Counted from the stretch's first letter, positions 40,255 to 49,283 are shown. The stretch: 64,000 nucleotides of DNA from CAWKMN01 sp963850765 (GCA_963850765.1 CAWKMN010000003.1:1612001-1676000); one strand, 5' to 3'. The notes: generated by a model from the sequence alone, not told the origin. Numbers and translations are program-made.

Positions 40255-41046
40255 TCAAACGGGCCGGCAACGGAATTCAGCACACTTCGATCCGTCGGGG
40301 ATAGGCCGGCCAAGCGTGTCCGGGCCAAGCTGCGAGAAAATCCGGTGGGCGAACAGCTCCATCCAGACGAACTGCCGGCCGATCTGGACCATGTTCGTAT
40401 TGGTCGTGACGGTCGCTGTGTAGCTAGTCGGCTGCGAGCTGGCGATCAGCACCTCGCGCTCGTCCACGACGACCACCAGACTGTCCGCCAGTTTATGGAG
40501 CTGGCTTTCACGCGGGGGATGGACCGATACCTGGCCGATGTCCAGTTTCTCGTCGCCCGTGAGCAGCGTCCCGATCTCGACCCCACGCGCGTCGGCGTCC
40601 ACGATCACCTGGCGCAGGCGGCGCAGATTGGCATCCGTCAGCACCAGCATGGCTTCACGCTCGGCGAGGGCGATCATGTTCTCGGCGTAGCTGCTGACCG
40701 TAGCCTCACCCATGAACGTCCACAAATGGCCTTCGTCGCGGGTGTTGTACAGGGTGTTCATGCCCTGGCGCAGGGTGGTCATAAGCTGGTGGTGCTCGCC
40801 GGACAGGCGATCCAGCAGCGCATCCGGCGGCATGGGGCGGTAAAGCGTTGCCTTCGCCTCTTCGGTTTTGAGCACGGCACCCCGCACATCCAGGCGGCCC
40901 AGCGCTTCGTACACCATCGAGCGCGGAATCCCGGCCAGCTTACTCAGTTGGTAGCCGGTGGCCGGATGCTCCGACAGCAGGGCGATATACACTTTCGCTT
41001 CGTAGTCAGTGAAACCAACCGCATTCAGATCGCTGAGTAACCCCAT
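40255..41046 (-). CDS. TrmB-family transcriptional regulator
   Basis: 263 residues. The N-terminal winged helix (residues 1-75) has LNAVGFTDYEAKVYIALLSE, GYQLSKLAGIPRSMVYEALGRL and YRPMPPDALLDRL, the TrmB pattern. Residues 110-263 form the C-terminal sensing domain. TrmB-type regulators answer to sugars or other small effectors. Located between the feo operon and a VIT1-like gene on the same strand, it may control iron or manganese handling; this is inference from position. The start MGLLSDLNAVG has no strong ribosome site but agrees with family N-termini. Confidence 0.85.
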   Translation of the reverse strand: MGLLSDLNAVGFTDYEAKVYIALLSEHPATGYQLSKLAGIPRSMVYEALGRLDVRGAVLKTEEAKATLYRPMPPDALLDRLSGEHHQLMTTLRQGMNTLYNTRDEGHLWTFMGEATVSSYAENMIALAEREAMLVLTDANLRRLRQVIVDADARGVEIGTLLTGDEKLDIGQVSVHPPRESQLHKLADSLVVVVDEREVLIASSQPTSYTATVTTNTNMVQIGRQFVWMELFAHRIFSQLGPDTLGRPIPDGSKCAEFRCRPV

Positions 41047-41078
41047 ATGTGGCCCGTGGGCCGAGCACCTTTCTTGTG

Positions 41079-41828
41079 TTAGGATGCCGGGACTTTGAGC
41101 AGCATCCCGACGAGATAACCTACCAGTGCGCTCACCGTGCCGATCAGGGCCATTTCCAGGCCGCTCCGGCCAGCATGGCCGACCGTGACGCGGGCTTTAT
41201 AGACCCCCGCCAGAAACAACGTGAGTGCTGAGATGAGAATCGAAATCCACATACTCATTTTAACCGATAGGAAGGCAAAAGGCAGCAGGGGAATCAGCGA
41301 TCCAATCAGGGCTGAGAAACCGACGACGAGCGCGGCCCGGAAAGCCTGCCCCCGATCCACTGGACTCAACTGGTGCTCTTCGGCCATCATCACCGCGACC
41401 CACACATCACGGTTGGCCGTGATCGTATCGACGATATGTTCGAGCATATCGCCCTCAAAGCCCTTTTCTTCATAGATCTCACGGATCTCCCGGCGCTCCA
41501 GTTCGGGCACGTCGCGGATATGCCGGTATTCACGCTCGCGCTCGCTTTCATAAAAGGCGGCGTCGGCCAGCGTGGATGTATAGGCGACCGCACCCATCGA
41601 CACGGACTCCGCGAAGGTCGCGGCCAGCCCGGCCACCAGCACAATGTCCACATCGCTGGTTGCCGCCGCCACGCCCAGGATGACGCCCAACACGTTCACC
41701 AGGCCGTCCTGCCCGCCAAGGATAATATTGGACAGCCCGGAGGCGCGGCGATGCGGATCGTGAAACATGTGGTAGTCGTGCGCAGACTTCAGGTTACTGA
41801 AAAGGTGAAATTTGTAACTGCGTGCCAT
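41079..41828 (-). CDS. VIT1/CCC1-family transporter (iron/manganese)
   Basis: 249 residues. The membrane part begins LSNIILGGQDGLVNVLGVILGVA, with the typical helix 2 AESVSMGAVAYTS, a cytoplasmic Glu-rich metal-binding segment (residues 95-150: ESEREREYRHIRD, EYEEKGFEGD-like), then two C-terminal hairpins VGFSALIGSLIPLLPF and ALIGTVSALVGYLVG. Family members export Fe(II)/Mn(II) from the cytoplasm into vacuoles or, in bacteria, out of the cell. Near the feo genes it gives an import/export pair. ATG at 41828 begins MARSYKFHLF. Confidence 0.86.
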   Translation of the reverse strand: MARSYKFHLFSNLKSAHDYHMFHDPHRRASGLSNIILGGQDGLVNVLGVILGVAAATSDVDIVLVAGLAATFAESVSMGAVAYTSTLADAAFYESEREREYRHIRDVPELERREIREIYEEKGFEGDMLEHIVDTITANRDVWVAVMMAEEHQLSPVDRGQAFRAALVVGFSALIGSLIPLLPFAFLSVKMSMWISILISALTLFLAGVYKARVTVGHAGRSGLEMALIGTVSALVGYLVGMLLKVPAS

Positions 41829-41887
41829 CGGTCCCGCTCCGGTCGCTCAGTAGTCGCTCAGTAGTCGATAAGTAACGATAAAACTCG

Positions 41888-41911
41888 TAGTAGTTCTATT
41901 GTATACTACTA
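41888..41911. promoter_or_regulatory. Inverted repeat between VIT1-like and glycosyltransferase genes
   Basis: TAGTAGT (41888-41894) and ACTACTA (41905-41911) form a 7-bp dyad with a ten-base spacer that contains TATACT-like -10 sequence. Just before it, 41844-41866 has TCGCTCAGTAG twice in tandem. The dyad could be an operator for the divergent VIT1-like gene. Confidence 0.4.
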
Positions 41912-41956
41912 TAGGCCGTGCTGACCACAGGCATGGAAGTGATACGCCCCACCGGG

Positions 41957-41962
41957 TATAAT
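41957..41962 (+). promoter_or_regulatory. -10 box placing the transcript start at the ATG
   Basis: TATAAT ends six bases ahead of the ATG at 41969, so transcription should begin at or next to the start codon and the mRNA would be leaderless. No good -35 box is seen. Confidence 0.5.
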
Positions 41963-41968
41963 GGGCCC

Positions 41969-43081
41969 ATGCGAATCCTGATGATCTCAAAAGCCTGCGT
42001 GGTCGGCACGTACCAGCGTAAGCTCGAAGAAATGGCGCGGCTGCCCGGTGTGGATCTGCGGGTGCTGGTGCCGCCTGGCTGGCGCGATCCCGACCGGGGC
42101 ATGCTGCCGCTTGAGCGCGCCCACATCAGCGGCTACGATCTGCGCGTGACGCCGATCCGGTTCAACGGCCATTTTCATCTGCACTATTACCCGAAAATCG
42201 GGCGAGAGATTCGCGCCTTCCAGCCGGACATCGTGCATATCGATGAGGAGCCGTATAACCTCGCGACGTGGCACGTACTCTGGCACGCGCGGCAAGCCGG
42301 CGCAAAGACGCTGTTTTTCTCGTGGCAGAATATCAACCGGCGTTATCCCTGGCCGGTGCGGCTGGCCGAACAGTGGGTGCTGCGCCGCGTCGATTATGCG
42401 CTGATGGGCACACCGAGCGCCGCCGAGGTCTGGCACGCCAAAGGCTACACCGGCCCGTGTGCCGTCGTCCCCCAGTTTGGCGTCGATCCGGACCTGTTCC
42501 GGCCGCCAGATCGGCCGCGCAGCGGGGGGACGCTCCGCGTGGGATTCGTTGGGCGGCTGGTCGAGGAAAAAGGTGGCGCGCTGCTGCTCGATGCGTTGGC
42601 ACAGCTTGACGGATTGTGGCAGCTTGACATTATTGGTGACGGCCCCGAACGCGGCGCGCTCGAAGCCCAGGCGAAGACGCTGCACATTGACGATCGGGTA
42701 TCGTTTGGCACGCTGCCCTCGATTCGGATGCCGGGTTTTTACCAGGGGATCGACGCGCTGGCTGTCCCCTCGCTCACCCGCGAGAACTGGAAAGAGCAGT
42801 TCGGCCGCGTGATCATCGAAGCGATGGCGTGCGGCGTGCCGGTGATCGGATCGGACAGCGGGGCGATCCCGGAAGTGATCGGCGACGCGGGTCTGGTCGT
42901 GCCCGAAGGGGATGTAGCCGCCCTGTCCAGCGGGCTGCGCCGCCTGATGCACGATCCGGCGCTGCGGCGCGAACTGGCGGAAAAGGGACGGCAGCGCGTC
43001 CTGGCACAGTACACCCAGGCCCAGGTCGCCGCGCAGACCGTCGCTGCGTATCGCGCCATGGCAGGGATTGCATCGTCCTGA
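41969..43081 (+). CDS. Family 4-type glycosyltransferase (GT-B)
   Basis: 370 residues. The N-terminal half starts MRILMISKACVVGTYQRKLEE and has PDIVHIDEEPYNLA; the C-terminal nucleotide-sugar domain has VGFVGRLVEEKGGALLLDAL, LDIIGDGPERGAL and EQFGRVIIEAMACGVPVIGS with the EX7E-type pair, then GLVVPEGD. Retaining transferases of this type make glycolipids or surface glycans. Sugar and acceptor are not evident. Start 41969 is preferred over the in-frame upstream ATG at 41918, which lies before the -10 box. Confidence 0.85.
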   Translation: MRILMISKACVVGTYQRKLEEMARLPGVDLRVLVPPGWRDPDRGMLPLERAHISGYDLRVTPIRFNGHFHLHYYPKIGREIRAFQPDIVHIDEEPYNLATWHVLWHARQAGAKTLFFSWQNINRRYPWPVRLAEQWVLRRVDYALMGTPSAAEVWHAKGYTGPCAVVPQFGVDPDLFRPPDRPRSGGTLRVGFVGRLVEEKGGALLLDALAQLDGLWQLDIIGDGPERGALEAQAKTLHIDDRVSFGTLPSIRMPGFYQGIDALAVPSLTRENWKEQFGRVIIEAMACGVPVIGSDSGAIPEVIGDAGLVVPEGDVAALSSGLRRLMHDPALRRELAEKGRQRVLAQYTQAQVAAQTVAAYRAMAGIASS

Positions 43082-43119
43082 CCACCATGCTAAAGTGTTC
43101 GTGATCAAATGGGGAAATC

Positions 43120-43905
43120 ATGCTGAAAGCGGTTTTGTTTGACCTGGACCAGACCCTGGTCGATTGGGATCACGTGGAACAGCCCTGGGATGAATACCAG
43201 TACCAGCGGATCCTGAACGTGTACGGCTATGTCAACGAGCATCTGCATGCTCTCAACTCCATCGATCCGCAGGGGTTTTTCGAGGCTTATCTGGCGGAAC
43301 TGGGAAATGCGTGGCGGCAGAGCAGCCGGACCTTGCACGCACCGGACGTCGCGGCGATCCTGGCCGAGACGCTCAGGGCGTGCGGCGTGCCCGACGACCG
43401 GATCGATCGGGACGGACTGGTTGATGCGTATGACTGGCAGGCCCCGCCCGGTGAGCGTGCTTACCCGGATACGTTCGAGGTGCTGCCGCAGCTTCGCGCG
43501 CAGGGTGTGGAACTGGGCATCGTGACCAACTCGGCGCACCCAATGCGTCTGCGTGACCGGGAACTGCAATCGGTCGGCCTGCTCGATCTGTTCCCCTGCT
43601 GCCGTCTGTCGGCGGTAGACGTGGGTTATCTCAAGCCGCACCGCAGGATCTTTGAGCATGCGCTCAACGTGATGGACGTCCGCCCGGATGAAGCGGTGTT
43701 CGTCGGAGACAATCTGGCGGCGGACATCGGCGGCGCGCAGTCCGTCGGGATGCGGGCGGTGTGGCGCGTCACGGAGATGCTGGACGAGGTCGAAGCTGAG
43801 ATCGACGGAGACGAGATTACGCCTGACGGCACGATCGTCACGCTGCATGACCTGCTGCCCCTGCTCGATACGTGGTATCCTGGCTGGCGAAACGGTGCCG
43901 CATGA
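43120..43905 (+). CDS. HAD-superfamily hydrolase
   Basis: 261 residues. HAD motifs in order: I AVLFDLDQTLVD (nucleophile Asp), II IVTNSAHP, III Lys in GYLKPHRRIF, IV VFVGDNLAADIGGAQSVG. An alpha-helical cap lies between motifs I and II, as in subfamily I phosphatases. The substrate is unknown. It begins 38 bases behind the glycosyltransferase, and its stop overlaps the next ATG by ATGA, pointing to coupled translation with the kinase-like gene. Confidence 0.87.
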   Translation: MLKAVLFDLDQTLVDWDHVEQPWDEYQYQRILNVYGYVNEHLHALNSIDPQGFFEAYLAELGNAWRQSSRTLHAPDVAAILAETLRACGVPDDRIDRDGLVDAYDWQAPPGERAYPDTFEVLPQLRAQGVELGIVTNSAHPMRLRDRELQSVGLLDLFPCCRLSAVDVGYLKPHRRIFEHALNVMDVRPDEAVFVGDNLAADIGGAQSVGMRAVWRVTEMLDEVEAEIDGDEITPDGTIVTLHDLLPLLDTWYPGWRNGAA

Positions 43906-44441
43906 CCATTCTTTATGAATCCGCTCCCTACCAGAATCTCATTCTGACCGGGCCTATGGGAGTCGGCAAGACGGTGGTCGGACGTGCCGTCGCACAGCAC
44001 CTCAAAGCGCAGTTTTATGATCTCGAAAACGAGATCCTGAGCCGCGAGGGCCAGTCCGCCGAACAGATCCGCGCGCTCTTCGGAGAAGCACGGCTCAGGG
44101 CATTGGAAGCGGAGGCGATCCGCGACCTGACCCTGTATCGCCACGCGCTGATCACCGTCAGCGGTCCGGCGCTGCTGGATGTATCGAACCGCGAGCGCCT
44201 GATCGCAGGCGGGCCGATTCTGTGTCTGACCTGCGCGCTCAACGAGATTCTGCGGCGGCTGCACGGGGCGCGCGGTGCCTGGTTCCACAACCCGGCCAAT
44301 CGCGGCGTGACGCTCAGCCGCTTAAAACGTGAACTCGGTGTCACCCGACTCGACCTCCCCCAGCTTGACACATCGCAGCTTTCCATTGAACAAACCACCG
44401 ACGCTGTGATCGAGTTCTGGTTTAACCATGCGCGTATGTGA
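43902..44441 (+). CDS. Shikimate kinase-like protein lacking the substrate motif
   Basis: 179 residues with the overall plan of shikimate kinases: P-loop LTGPMGVGKTVVGRAVA, AQFYDLENEI where AroK has DTD, then the Gly-Gly-Gly motif replaced by ITVSGPALLDV, and a lid region GARGAWFHNP. The loss of DTD and GGG, which bind shikimate, and the presence of a standard aroK at 3524 suggest that this paralogue phosphorylates something else or binds ATP for regulation. It overlaps the HAD phosphatase gene, an intriguing kinase-phosphatase pair. Confidence 0.75.
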   Translation: MTILYESAPYQNLILTGPMGVGKTVVGRAVAQHLKAQFYDLENEILSREGQSAEQIRALFGEARLRALEAEAIRDLTLYRHALITVSGPALLDVSNRERLIAGGPILCLTCALNEILRRLHGARGAWFHNPANRGVTLSRLKRELGVTRLDLPQLDTSQLSIEQTTDAVIEFWFNHARM

Positions 44442-44492
44442 CCGATCGCGCTCAGCGCGACTGAAACGAACGGAAAAAAGGAAGGTTCTTTG

Positions 44493-45269
44493 ATGGGCAC
44501 CCTGACCGTATCGCTAATCCAGATGACCGTCCGCAAGAGCGCTCCCCGGACCAACTGGACCACCATGCAGCAGTACGCCGCCGAAGCGGCTCAGCGCGGC
44601 GCGGAAGTCGCTATCTTCCCGGAATTGTGGGACGCCGGCACGGCATATGAGCAGGGCAAGGAGATCGCCAGCTCGCTGAGCGGCGGACTGTTCGCGCAGG
44701 TGGTCGCGCTGGCCCGCCAGCATAACCTCTATCTCCTGGGGTCGATGTACGAAAAACGCGGCACAGGCGTCTACAATACGCTGCCGATCATTGCGCCGCG
44801 CCAGGGTGTGATGGGGGCCTACCGCAAAATGCACCTGTTCTCGCTGATGAAGGAGGACAAATGGCTGCTGCCCGGCGAAGCGCCGCTGGCGATCGATATG
44901 CCGTGGGGCCGCACGGGGTTCGCCATCTGCTACGATCTGCGCTTCCCGGAGCTTTTCCGCCGTTACGTCGCGGATCGCGTGCAGTTGGTGATCATGCCGA
45001 TGGCGTGGCCGCATCCGCGCCTGGAACATTACCGCACGCTGCTGCGCGCGCGGGCGATCGAAAACCAGTGTTACATGATCGCCGTCAACCGCGTCGGCAC
45101 GGACGACGATGGGACGCACTTCTTCGGGCATTCGTGCGTCATCAACCCGTGGGGCGACATCGTCGTGGAAGCCGGCGAAACGGATGCCCATCTCACCGTG
45201 ACGATCGATCTGGATCTCGTGGGCCAGGTGCGGCGTGCCCTACCCGCGCTGGAGCATATCCGCCTGTGA
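44493..45269 (+). CDS. Carbon-nitrogen hydrolase (nitrilase superfamily)
   Basis: 258 residues. The catalytic triad is visible: Glu in AIFPELWDAG, Lys in YRKMHLFSL and Cys in FAICYDLRFPELFR; the substrate Glu is near RYVADRVQLV. The pattern is close to omega-amidase/Nit-type amidases acting on small amides such as 2-oxoglutaramate or deaminated glutathione. Start ATG 44493 follows AAAAAGGAAGG. The frame is intact. It probably belongs to the transcript begun at 41969. Confidence 0.88.
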   Translation: MGTLTVSLIQMTVRKSAPRTNWTTMQQYAAEAAQRGAEVAIFPELWDAGTAYEQGKEIASSLSGGLFAQVVALARQHNLYLLGSMYEKRGTGVYNTLPIIAPRQGVMGAYRKMHLFSLMKEDKWLLPGEAPLAIDMPWGRTGFAICYDLRFPELFRRYVADRVQLVIMPMAWPHPRLEHYRTLLRARAIENQCYMIAVNRVGTDDDGTHFFGHSCVINPWGDIVVEAGETDAHLTVTIDLDLVGQVRRALPALEHIRL

Positions 45270-45301
45270 GGTTAGCTTGACTTAGAGGGTGTTATGCGCT
45301 G

Positions 45302-45413
45302 TTTACCCCTATCCCCCGTCCGACCTTCGGTCGGCACCCCTTCTCCCCGCACGCGGAGAAAGGAGAGTTGTTCAAGTCCCTCTCCGTTTACGGGGAGGGA
45401 TTAGGAGGTAAAC
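45302..45413. repeat. CCCTCTCC-family composite repeat (inverted copy)
   Basis: From TTTACCCCTATCC through the CCGACCTTCGGTCGG hairpin and CCCTCTCCG...CGGGGAGGG to GGAGGTAAA. It is the reverse complement, with small changes, of 40114-40226. It occupies half of the gap between the amidase and MFS genes. Confidence 0.85.
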
Positions 45414-45493
45414 TCAGACAGTGCCTTTTCACAGGCGATCAAAGTACATAACACGCTCTAGCGGTTTTGCTGCTCTCACCAGGACCAAACACC

Positions 45494-46843
45494 GTGTTGC
45501 GATTCCGCACAGATCACTTTCCGCCCCAGCTCTGGCTGCTGTTCTGGGGTACGCTGACCGGCAGCATCGGGCAGAGTATCGTCTGGCCGTTCCTGACCAT
45601 CTACATCCGCGAACGCCTGGATGTACCGCTGACCACCGTCACGCTGCTGTTCACGCTGCAAAGCGTCGCCGGTTTTTCCGCGATGGCCATGGTCGGGCCG
45701 CTGATGGACCGGCTCGGACGCCGCACGCCTATGATCGCCGGGCTGGTGCTGAGTGGGCTGTCGTTGGTGTTCATGAGTCAGGCGACCGCGCTGTGGCACT
45801 GGGCGGTGCTGCTGCCGATGTACGGCATGGTGAACACGGTGTTTCGCATCGGCTCGTATGCGATGGTCGCGGATCTGATCGAAGTCGAGCGGCGAGCCGG
45901 GGTCTATGCGCTGCTGCGCACGGGGGATAATCTCGGCATTGTATTCGGACCGGCGCTGGGTGGCTTTCTGGCGCAGGTGGCCTACGTCCTCTCCTATCTG
46001 ACCGCAGCAGCCACCCAGTTCATCCTGGCGATCTTCGTCTACCGTATTATCCGCGAGACGCTGGCGCGGAACACCGGCCCGGACGACGCAGTGCCCGCCG
46101 GTCTCGGCTACCGCACGATGCTGCGCGATCGCGCCTTTGCCAACGTATGGGGCCTGTATATCCTGGCGCAGATCGCCAGTTCCATGGTTTTTGTGCTGCT
46201 GGGTCTCTATGTGAAGGAAAACTTTGGCATCTCCGAAGCGCGCTATGGGCTGATCATCGGTACCAACGCGGCGATTGTGGTGGCTTTTCAGTACGGAGTC
46301 ACGCGCCACACGGCCCGCTACTCCCCGCTGCGGACAATGGCGGGCGGCGCGCTGCTGTACGTGTTCGGCCTGGGGATCTTCGCTATCAGCCGGAGCTTCG
46401 CCGGATTTCTATCCGGCATGGTCGTATTTACCGGCGGCGAGATGCTGCTTGTGCCCACCGCGACCGCCTATGTGGCAAACCTGGCTCCGCTGGCCATGCG
46501 CGCCCGGTACATTGGCGTGTTTAGCCTGTCGTTCCGAATTGGGTCCGGGGTTGGCCCGGTGATCGGCGGCCTGCTGAGCGATCAGATCGCGCCCGCTGCC
46601 ACGTGGTACGGCGCGATGGTCGTGTGTTCGATCGCGGCGGCAGGATTTACGAGGCTGGTTCGGCGGCAAACCACCGCGCGAGCGATTGCGGAGGAATCGA
46701 GCGGAAAAGCCAGTCGGGGCGGATTGAGCTGTAATTCGCATTTTGCCCCATCCCCCGGCCTCTCGCCATTCAAAATGCAGTGGCGGAAGAGGAGTGTCTC
46801 AAGTCCCTCTCCACATCTGGGGCGGGATTTAGGGAGAGGCTGA
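45494..46843 (+). CDS. MFS transporter
   Basis: About 449 residues and 12 membrane helices. The N-terminal half has the family loop GPLMDRLGRRTPMIAG (motif A, between helices 2 and 3) and RTGDNLGIVFGPALGG; the second half has a weaker repeat and FSLSFRIGSGVGPVIGGLLSD. Drug efflux or sugar export are typical roles; the substrate is not known. GTG at 45494 follows AGGA; TTG at 45467 is another option. From codon 417 on, the reading frame runs into a dispersed repeat, giving an unusual tail SPGLSPFKMQW...GRDLGRG that is probably not part of the ancestral protein. Confidence 0.85.
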   Translation: MLRFRTDHFPPQLWLLFWGTLTGSIGQSIVWPFLTIYIRERLDVPLTTVTLLFTLQSVAGFSAMAMVGPLMDRLGRRTPMIAGLVLSGLSLVFMSQATALWHWAVLLPMYGMVNTVFRIGSYAMVADLIEVERRAGVYALLRTGDNLGIVFGPALGGFLAQVAYVLSYLTAAATQFILAIFVYRIIRETLARNTGPDDAVPAGLGYRTMLRDRAFANVWGLYILAQIASSMVFVLLGLYVKENFGISEARYGLIIGTNAAIVVAFQYGVTRHTARYSPLRTMAGGALLYVFGLGIFAISRSFAGFLSGMVVFTGGEMLLVPTATAYVANLAPLAMRARYIGVFSLSFRIGSGVGPVIGGLLSDQIAPAATWYGAMVVCSIAAAGFTRLVRRQTTARAIAEESSGKASRGGLSCNSHFAPSPGLSPFKMQWRKRSVSSPSPHLGRDLGRG

Positions 46844-46910
46844 CTTTGGCATCACCGGCCGAGCGTCTCTCCCAGCTCAGCTGGAGAGGGGCCGGGGGTG
46901 AGGCCGCATG
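46745..46910. repeat. CCCTCTCC-family repeat across convergent gene ends
   Basis: CCCCATCCCCCGGCC, CCCTCTCCACATCTGGGG and a CTCTCCCAGCTCAGCTGGAGAG hairpin (arms given) up to GGCCGGGGGTGAGG. It codes for the last 33 residues of the MFS protein on one strand and the last residues (MRPHPRPLSS) of the helicase on the other. Confidence 0.8.
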
Positions 46911-48278
46911 AGCTTAGCGACCCGGCGGCAGACCGATCGAACGACTTGCGAGACGCGGATGCCGCACCGTCGCGACGGCGACCGCGACCCCACGCCACCC
47001 CGGCGGCGTGAACCGTTGGACGGCCGCTGGGAGCTGCCCCCAGCTCGATCATCCGATCGAGGAGCCGGGGCTTTTGGAGCGGTCTGCCCGTTCTCGGACT
47101 TGCGGAGCGGCTTCAGGTCAGCCCGCGCGGGAACTCCCCGATCTGACGCATAGGGATAACCGGCAGCCGCCCGGGGAATATGCATCTGGATCAGACGCTC
47201 AATATCGACCAGAAAGGCGCGCTCGTCCGCGTCACACAGCGAATACGCCATGCCGGACGCGCCCGCCCGCCCCGTGCGCCCGATCCGATGCACGTAGCTT
47301 TCCGGCTCGTTGGGCAGATCGTAGTTGATGACGTGCGAGATATCGTCCACGTCGATGCCGCGCGCGGCGATGTCGGTCGCCACCAGGACGCGCGTCTGGC
47401 CGGTCTTGAAGTTCGCCAGCGCCCGCTCACGCGCTCCCTGCGACTTGTTGCCATGAATCGCCTCCGCGGAGACCGAGGCGCGTTCCAACTGGCGCACGAC
47501 TTTGTTCGCGCCGTGTTTGGTCCGCGTGAAGACCAGCACGCGCTTCATCGCCTTATCGCGCAGCAGATGCTGAAGCAGCGCCGGTTTGTCGGACTTTTCG
47601 ACAAAATAGACCGACTGCTGAGATCGTTTCCACGGTCGAGGCGGCGGGCGTCACCGCCACGTACACCGGATCGCGGAGCAGGTTATCGGCCAGATCCTGG
47701 ATCTCCTCCGGCATAGTGGCCGAAAACAGCAGCGTTTGGCGCTGCGTGGGCAGTTTGGCGACGATGCGCTGCACGTCGTGGATGAAGCCCATATCGAGCA
47801 TCCGGTCGGCTTCGTCCAGCACGAGCACTTCGAGCCGGTCCAGCCGGATATAGCCCTGGCCGATCAGATCGAGCAGGCGGCCCGGCGTCGCGACGAGAAT
47901 ATCCGCGCCGCGCCGCAGGTGTTCGACCTGCGGTTTCTGGTTGACACCCCCGTAGACTGTCACCTGCCGCAGCGACGTGAAGCGGCCATAGGCGTCGAAG
48001 CTCTCACCGATCTGCGATGCGAGCTCGCGCGTGGGCGAGAGTACCAGCGCCCGCAGGTGGCGCGCGCCCTGGCTTGTACGATGCGCGCTCAAGCGCTGCA
48101 AGATAGGCAGCGCAAACGCGGCGGTTTTGCCCGTGCCGGTCTGCGCGCAGCCGAGCAGGTCGCGCCCGGCCAGAACATGCGGAATCGCCTGAGATTGAAT
48201 CAGGCTCGGTTGGGTATAGCCTTCGGCCTGGACTGCACGCAGCAGCGGATCGATAAGCTGAAGTTCGTCAAAATGCAT
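46877..48278 (-). CDS. DEAD-box ATP-dependent RNA helicase, frameshifted
   Basis: About 466 residues. Q motif GYTQPSLIQSQAIP, motif I AQTGTGKTAAF, Ia SPTRELASQI, II VLDEADRMLDMGF, III LLFSATMP, IV VLVFTRTK, V VLVATDIAARGIDV and VI YVHRIGRTGRAG, so all helicase motifs are there. It most resembles RhlE/CshA-type helicases for ribosome assembly or mRNA decay. One extra base near 47620 separates domains 1 and 2. The C-terminal tail is basic and serine-rich and ends inside a dispersed repeat. Confidence 0.92.
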
Positions 48279-48450
48279 GAGTTGTTTTCACCAATGATGG
48301 AGAGCAGTAACCGACACACGCGAGGTTAGCTGAGAAAGACCTGTTGTGGAATGGCGCGAGATGCGCGGTGCGTGGTTGAAATTCCAATAACAGAAGGAGT
48401 ATAGCATAGTGCCGTCGGTTTGGCGATGGTACGATTGTGAGCGCAGCGTA

Positions 48451-49215
48451 TCACGAAAGATCATGTAGGGGAGCACCTCCGTGTGCTCCCTGTCGCTCGA
48501 AGCGGACGCCGTGCGTTCGTCGCAGTGGAAAATCGCGGTCCTCCTGTGAGGCAAAAGCCAGGTGCAGCGCGACCAGCGTTTCCGGGCAGTCCGTCCCGGC
48601 GATCTCGCGCAGCACGAGCGGCCCTACCCGTCGCTGATCCTGCGCGGCAGCAGGCGGCACTTCACCCAATAACCTTCGGTATCGCTCCAAACTCGCCGCG
48701 ATGGCGCAGACGGCGATTTCCACGCCGTGCAGTCCGGCCGCCCCATTGGCATGGGTCGTGACGGCCGGATCGTCGGGTACACGCCAGTTGAGCGGGGTGA
48801 CATCCTGAATGAGAAAGGGAGCAAATCCGCCGCCAAGCAGGGCCAGCTTCCAGCGGATCAAGGTGCCATCGCTGCGGCGGCGCTCGCCTGGGATCGCGAC
48901 GCCCACGTCAAAACCGGCTGACCGCAGGCGCGATACATCCGCGTCCAGATCAGCCGAGCGCAGCGCGAAACCGGCCAGCCCTTCACCCAATTGCAGCAGC
49001 ACGCTGAAATCTACCAGTCCGGGCAGCGGAGCTTCGCCGGTTGGGGCTAATAACTCCAGGTACGTCGAATCGGCGAAGACGATCAGCGCATTATGAGTGG
49101 CACGGTTGGTGTGTATCCCGCCGGGCCGCACGGTAAAACCGAGCGCGCGGTAGTCCTGAATGGCAATATCGAGATCGCGCACCGCGATCACGGCGTGGTC
49201 GAGTGTCAGAGACAC
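48451..49215 (-). CDS. VOC-superfamily (glyoxalase-like) protein
   Basis: About 254 residues with two beta-alpha-beta-beta-beta units. The first begins LTLDHAVIAVRDLDIAIQDY and LGFTVRPGGIHTNRATHN; it has the look of the glyoxalase-like PF13468 group. The second unit starts near GLHGVEIAVCAIAASLERY. Metal ligands may be His in LDHAV and Glu in YLELLAP. GTG at 49215 is chosen because GGGGAG stands ahead and the -10 box at 49254-49259 lies upstream of it; longer frames begin inside the promoter. The last residues (GGAPLHDLS) come from a small palindrome. Confidence 0.72.
   Translation of the reverse strand: MSLTLDHAVIAVRDLDIAIQDYRALGFTVRPGGIHTNRATHNALIVFADSTYLELLAPTGEAPLPGLVDFSVLLQLGEGLAGFALRSADLDADVSRLRSAGFDVGVAIPGERRRSDGTLIRWKLALLGGGFAPFLIQDVTPLNWRVPDDPAVTTHANGAAGLHGVEIAVCAIAASLERYRRLLGEVPPAAAQDQRRVGPLVLREIAGTDCPETLVALHLAFASQEDRDFPLRRTHGVRFERQGAHGGAPLHDLS
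48468..48490. repeat. GGGAGCAC palindrome
   Basis: GGGAGCAC (48469-48476) and GTGCTCCC (48483-48490) around six bases. It overlaps the 3' end of the VOC gene. The rest of the 48279-48450 gap, between the divergent helicase start and the VOC gene end, shows nothing. Confidence 0.65.
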
Positions 49216-49253
49216 GAGTTCATCTCCCCGGCTATCCCGAGCAATAGACGACA

Positions 49254-49283
49254 TTATACCAATCGAGGGGGATCCGGTAGAAT
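49254..49283. promoter_or_regulatory. Divergent -10 boxes for the VOC and cupin genes
   Basis: On the minus strand TATAAT (plus-strand ATTATA, 49254-49259) would start a transcript about 32 bases ahead of the GTG at 49215. On the plus strand TAGAAT (49278-49283) would start one about 32 bases before the cupin ATG at 49322. The -35 boxes are weak and overlap the opposite promoter. Confidence 0.45.

Noticed and set aside
43902..44441. Annotating the second kinase as AroK/AroL
   Set aside because: The shikimate-binding DTD and GGG motifs are missing, and a complete aroK is in the aro operon.
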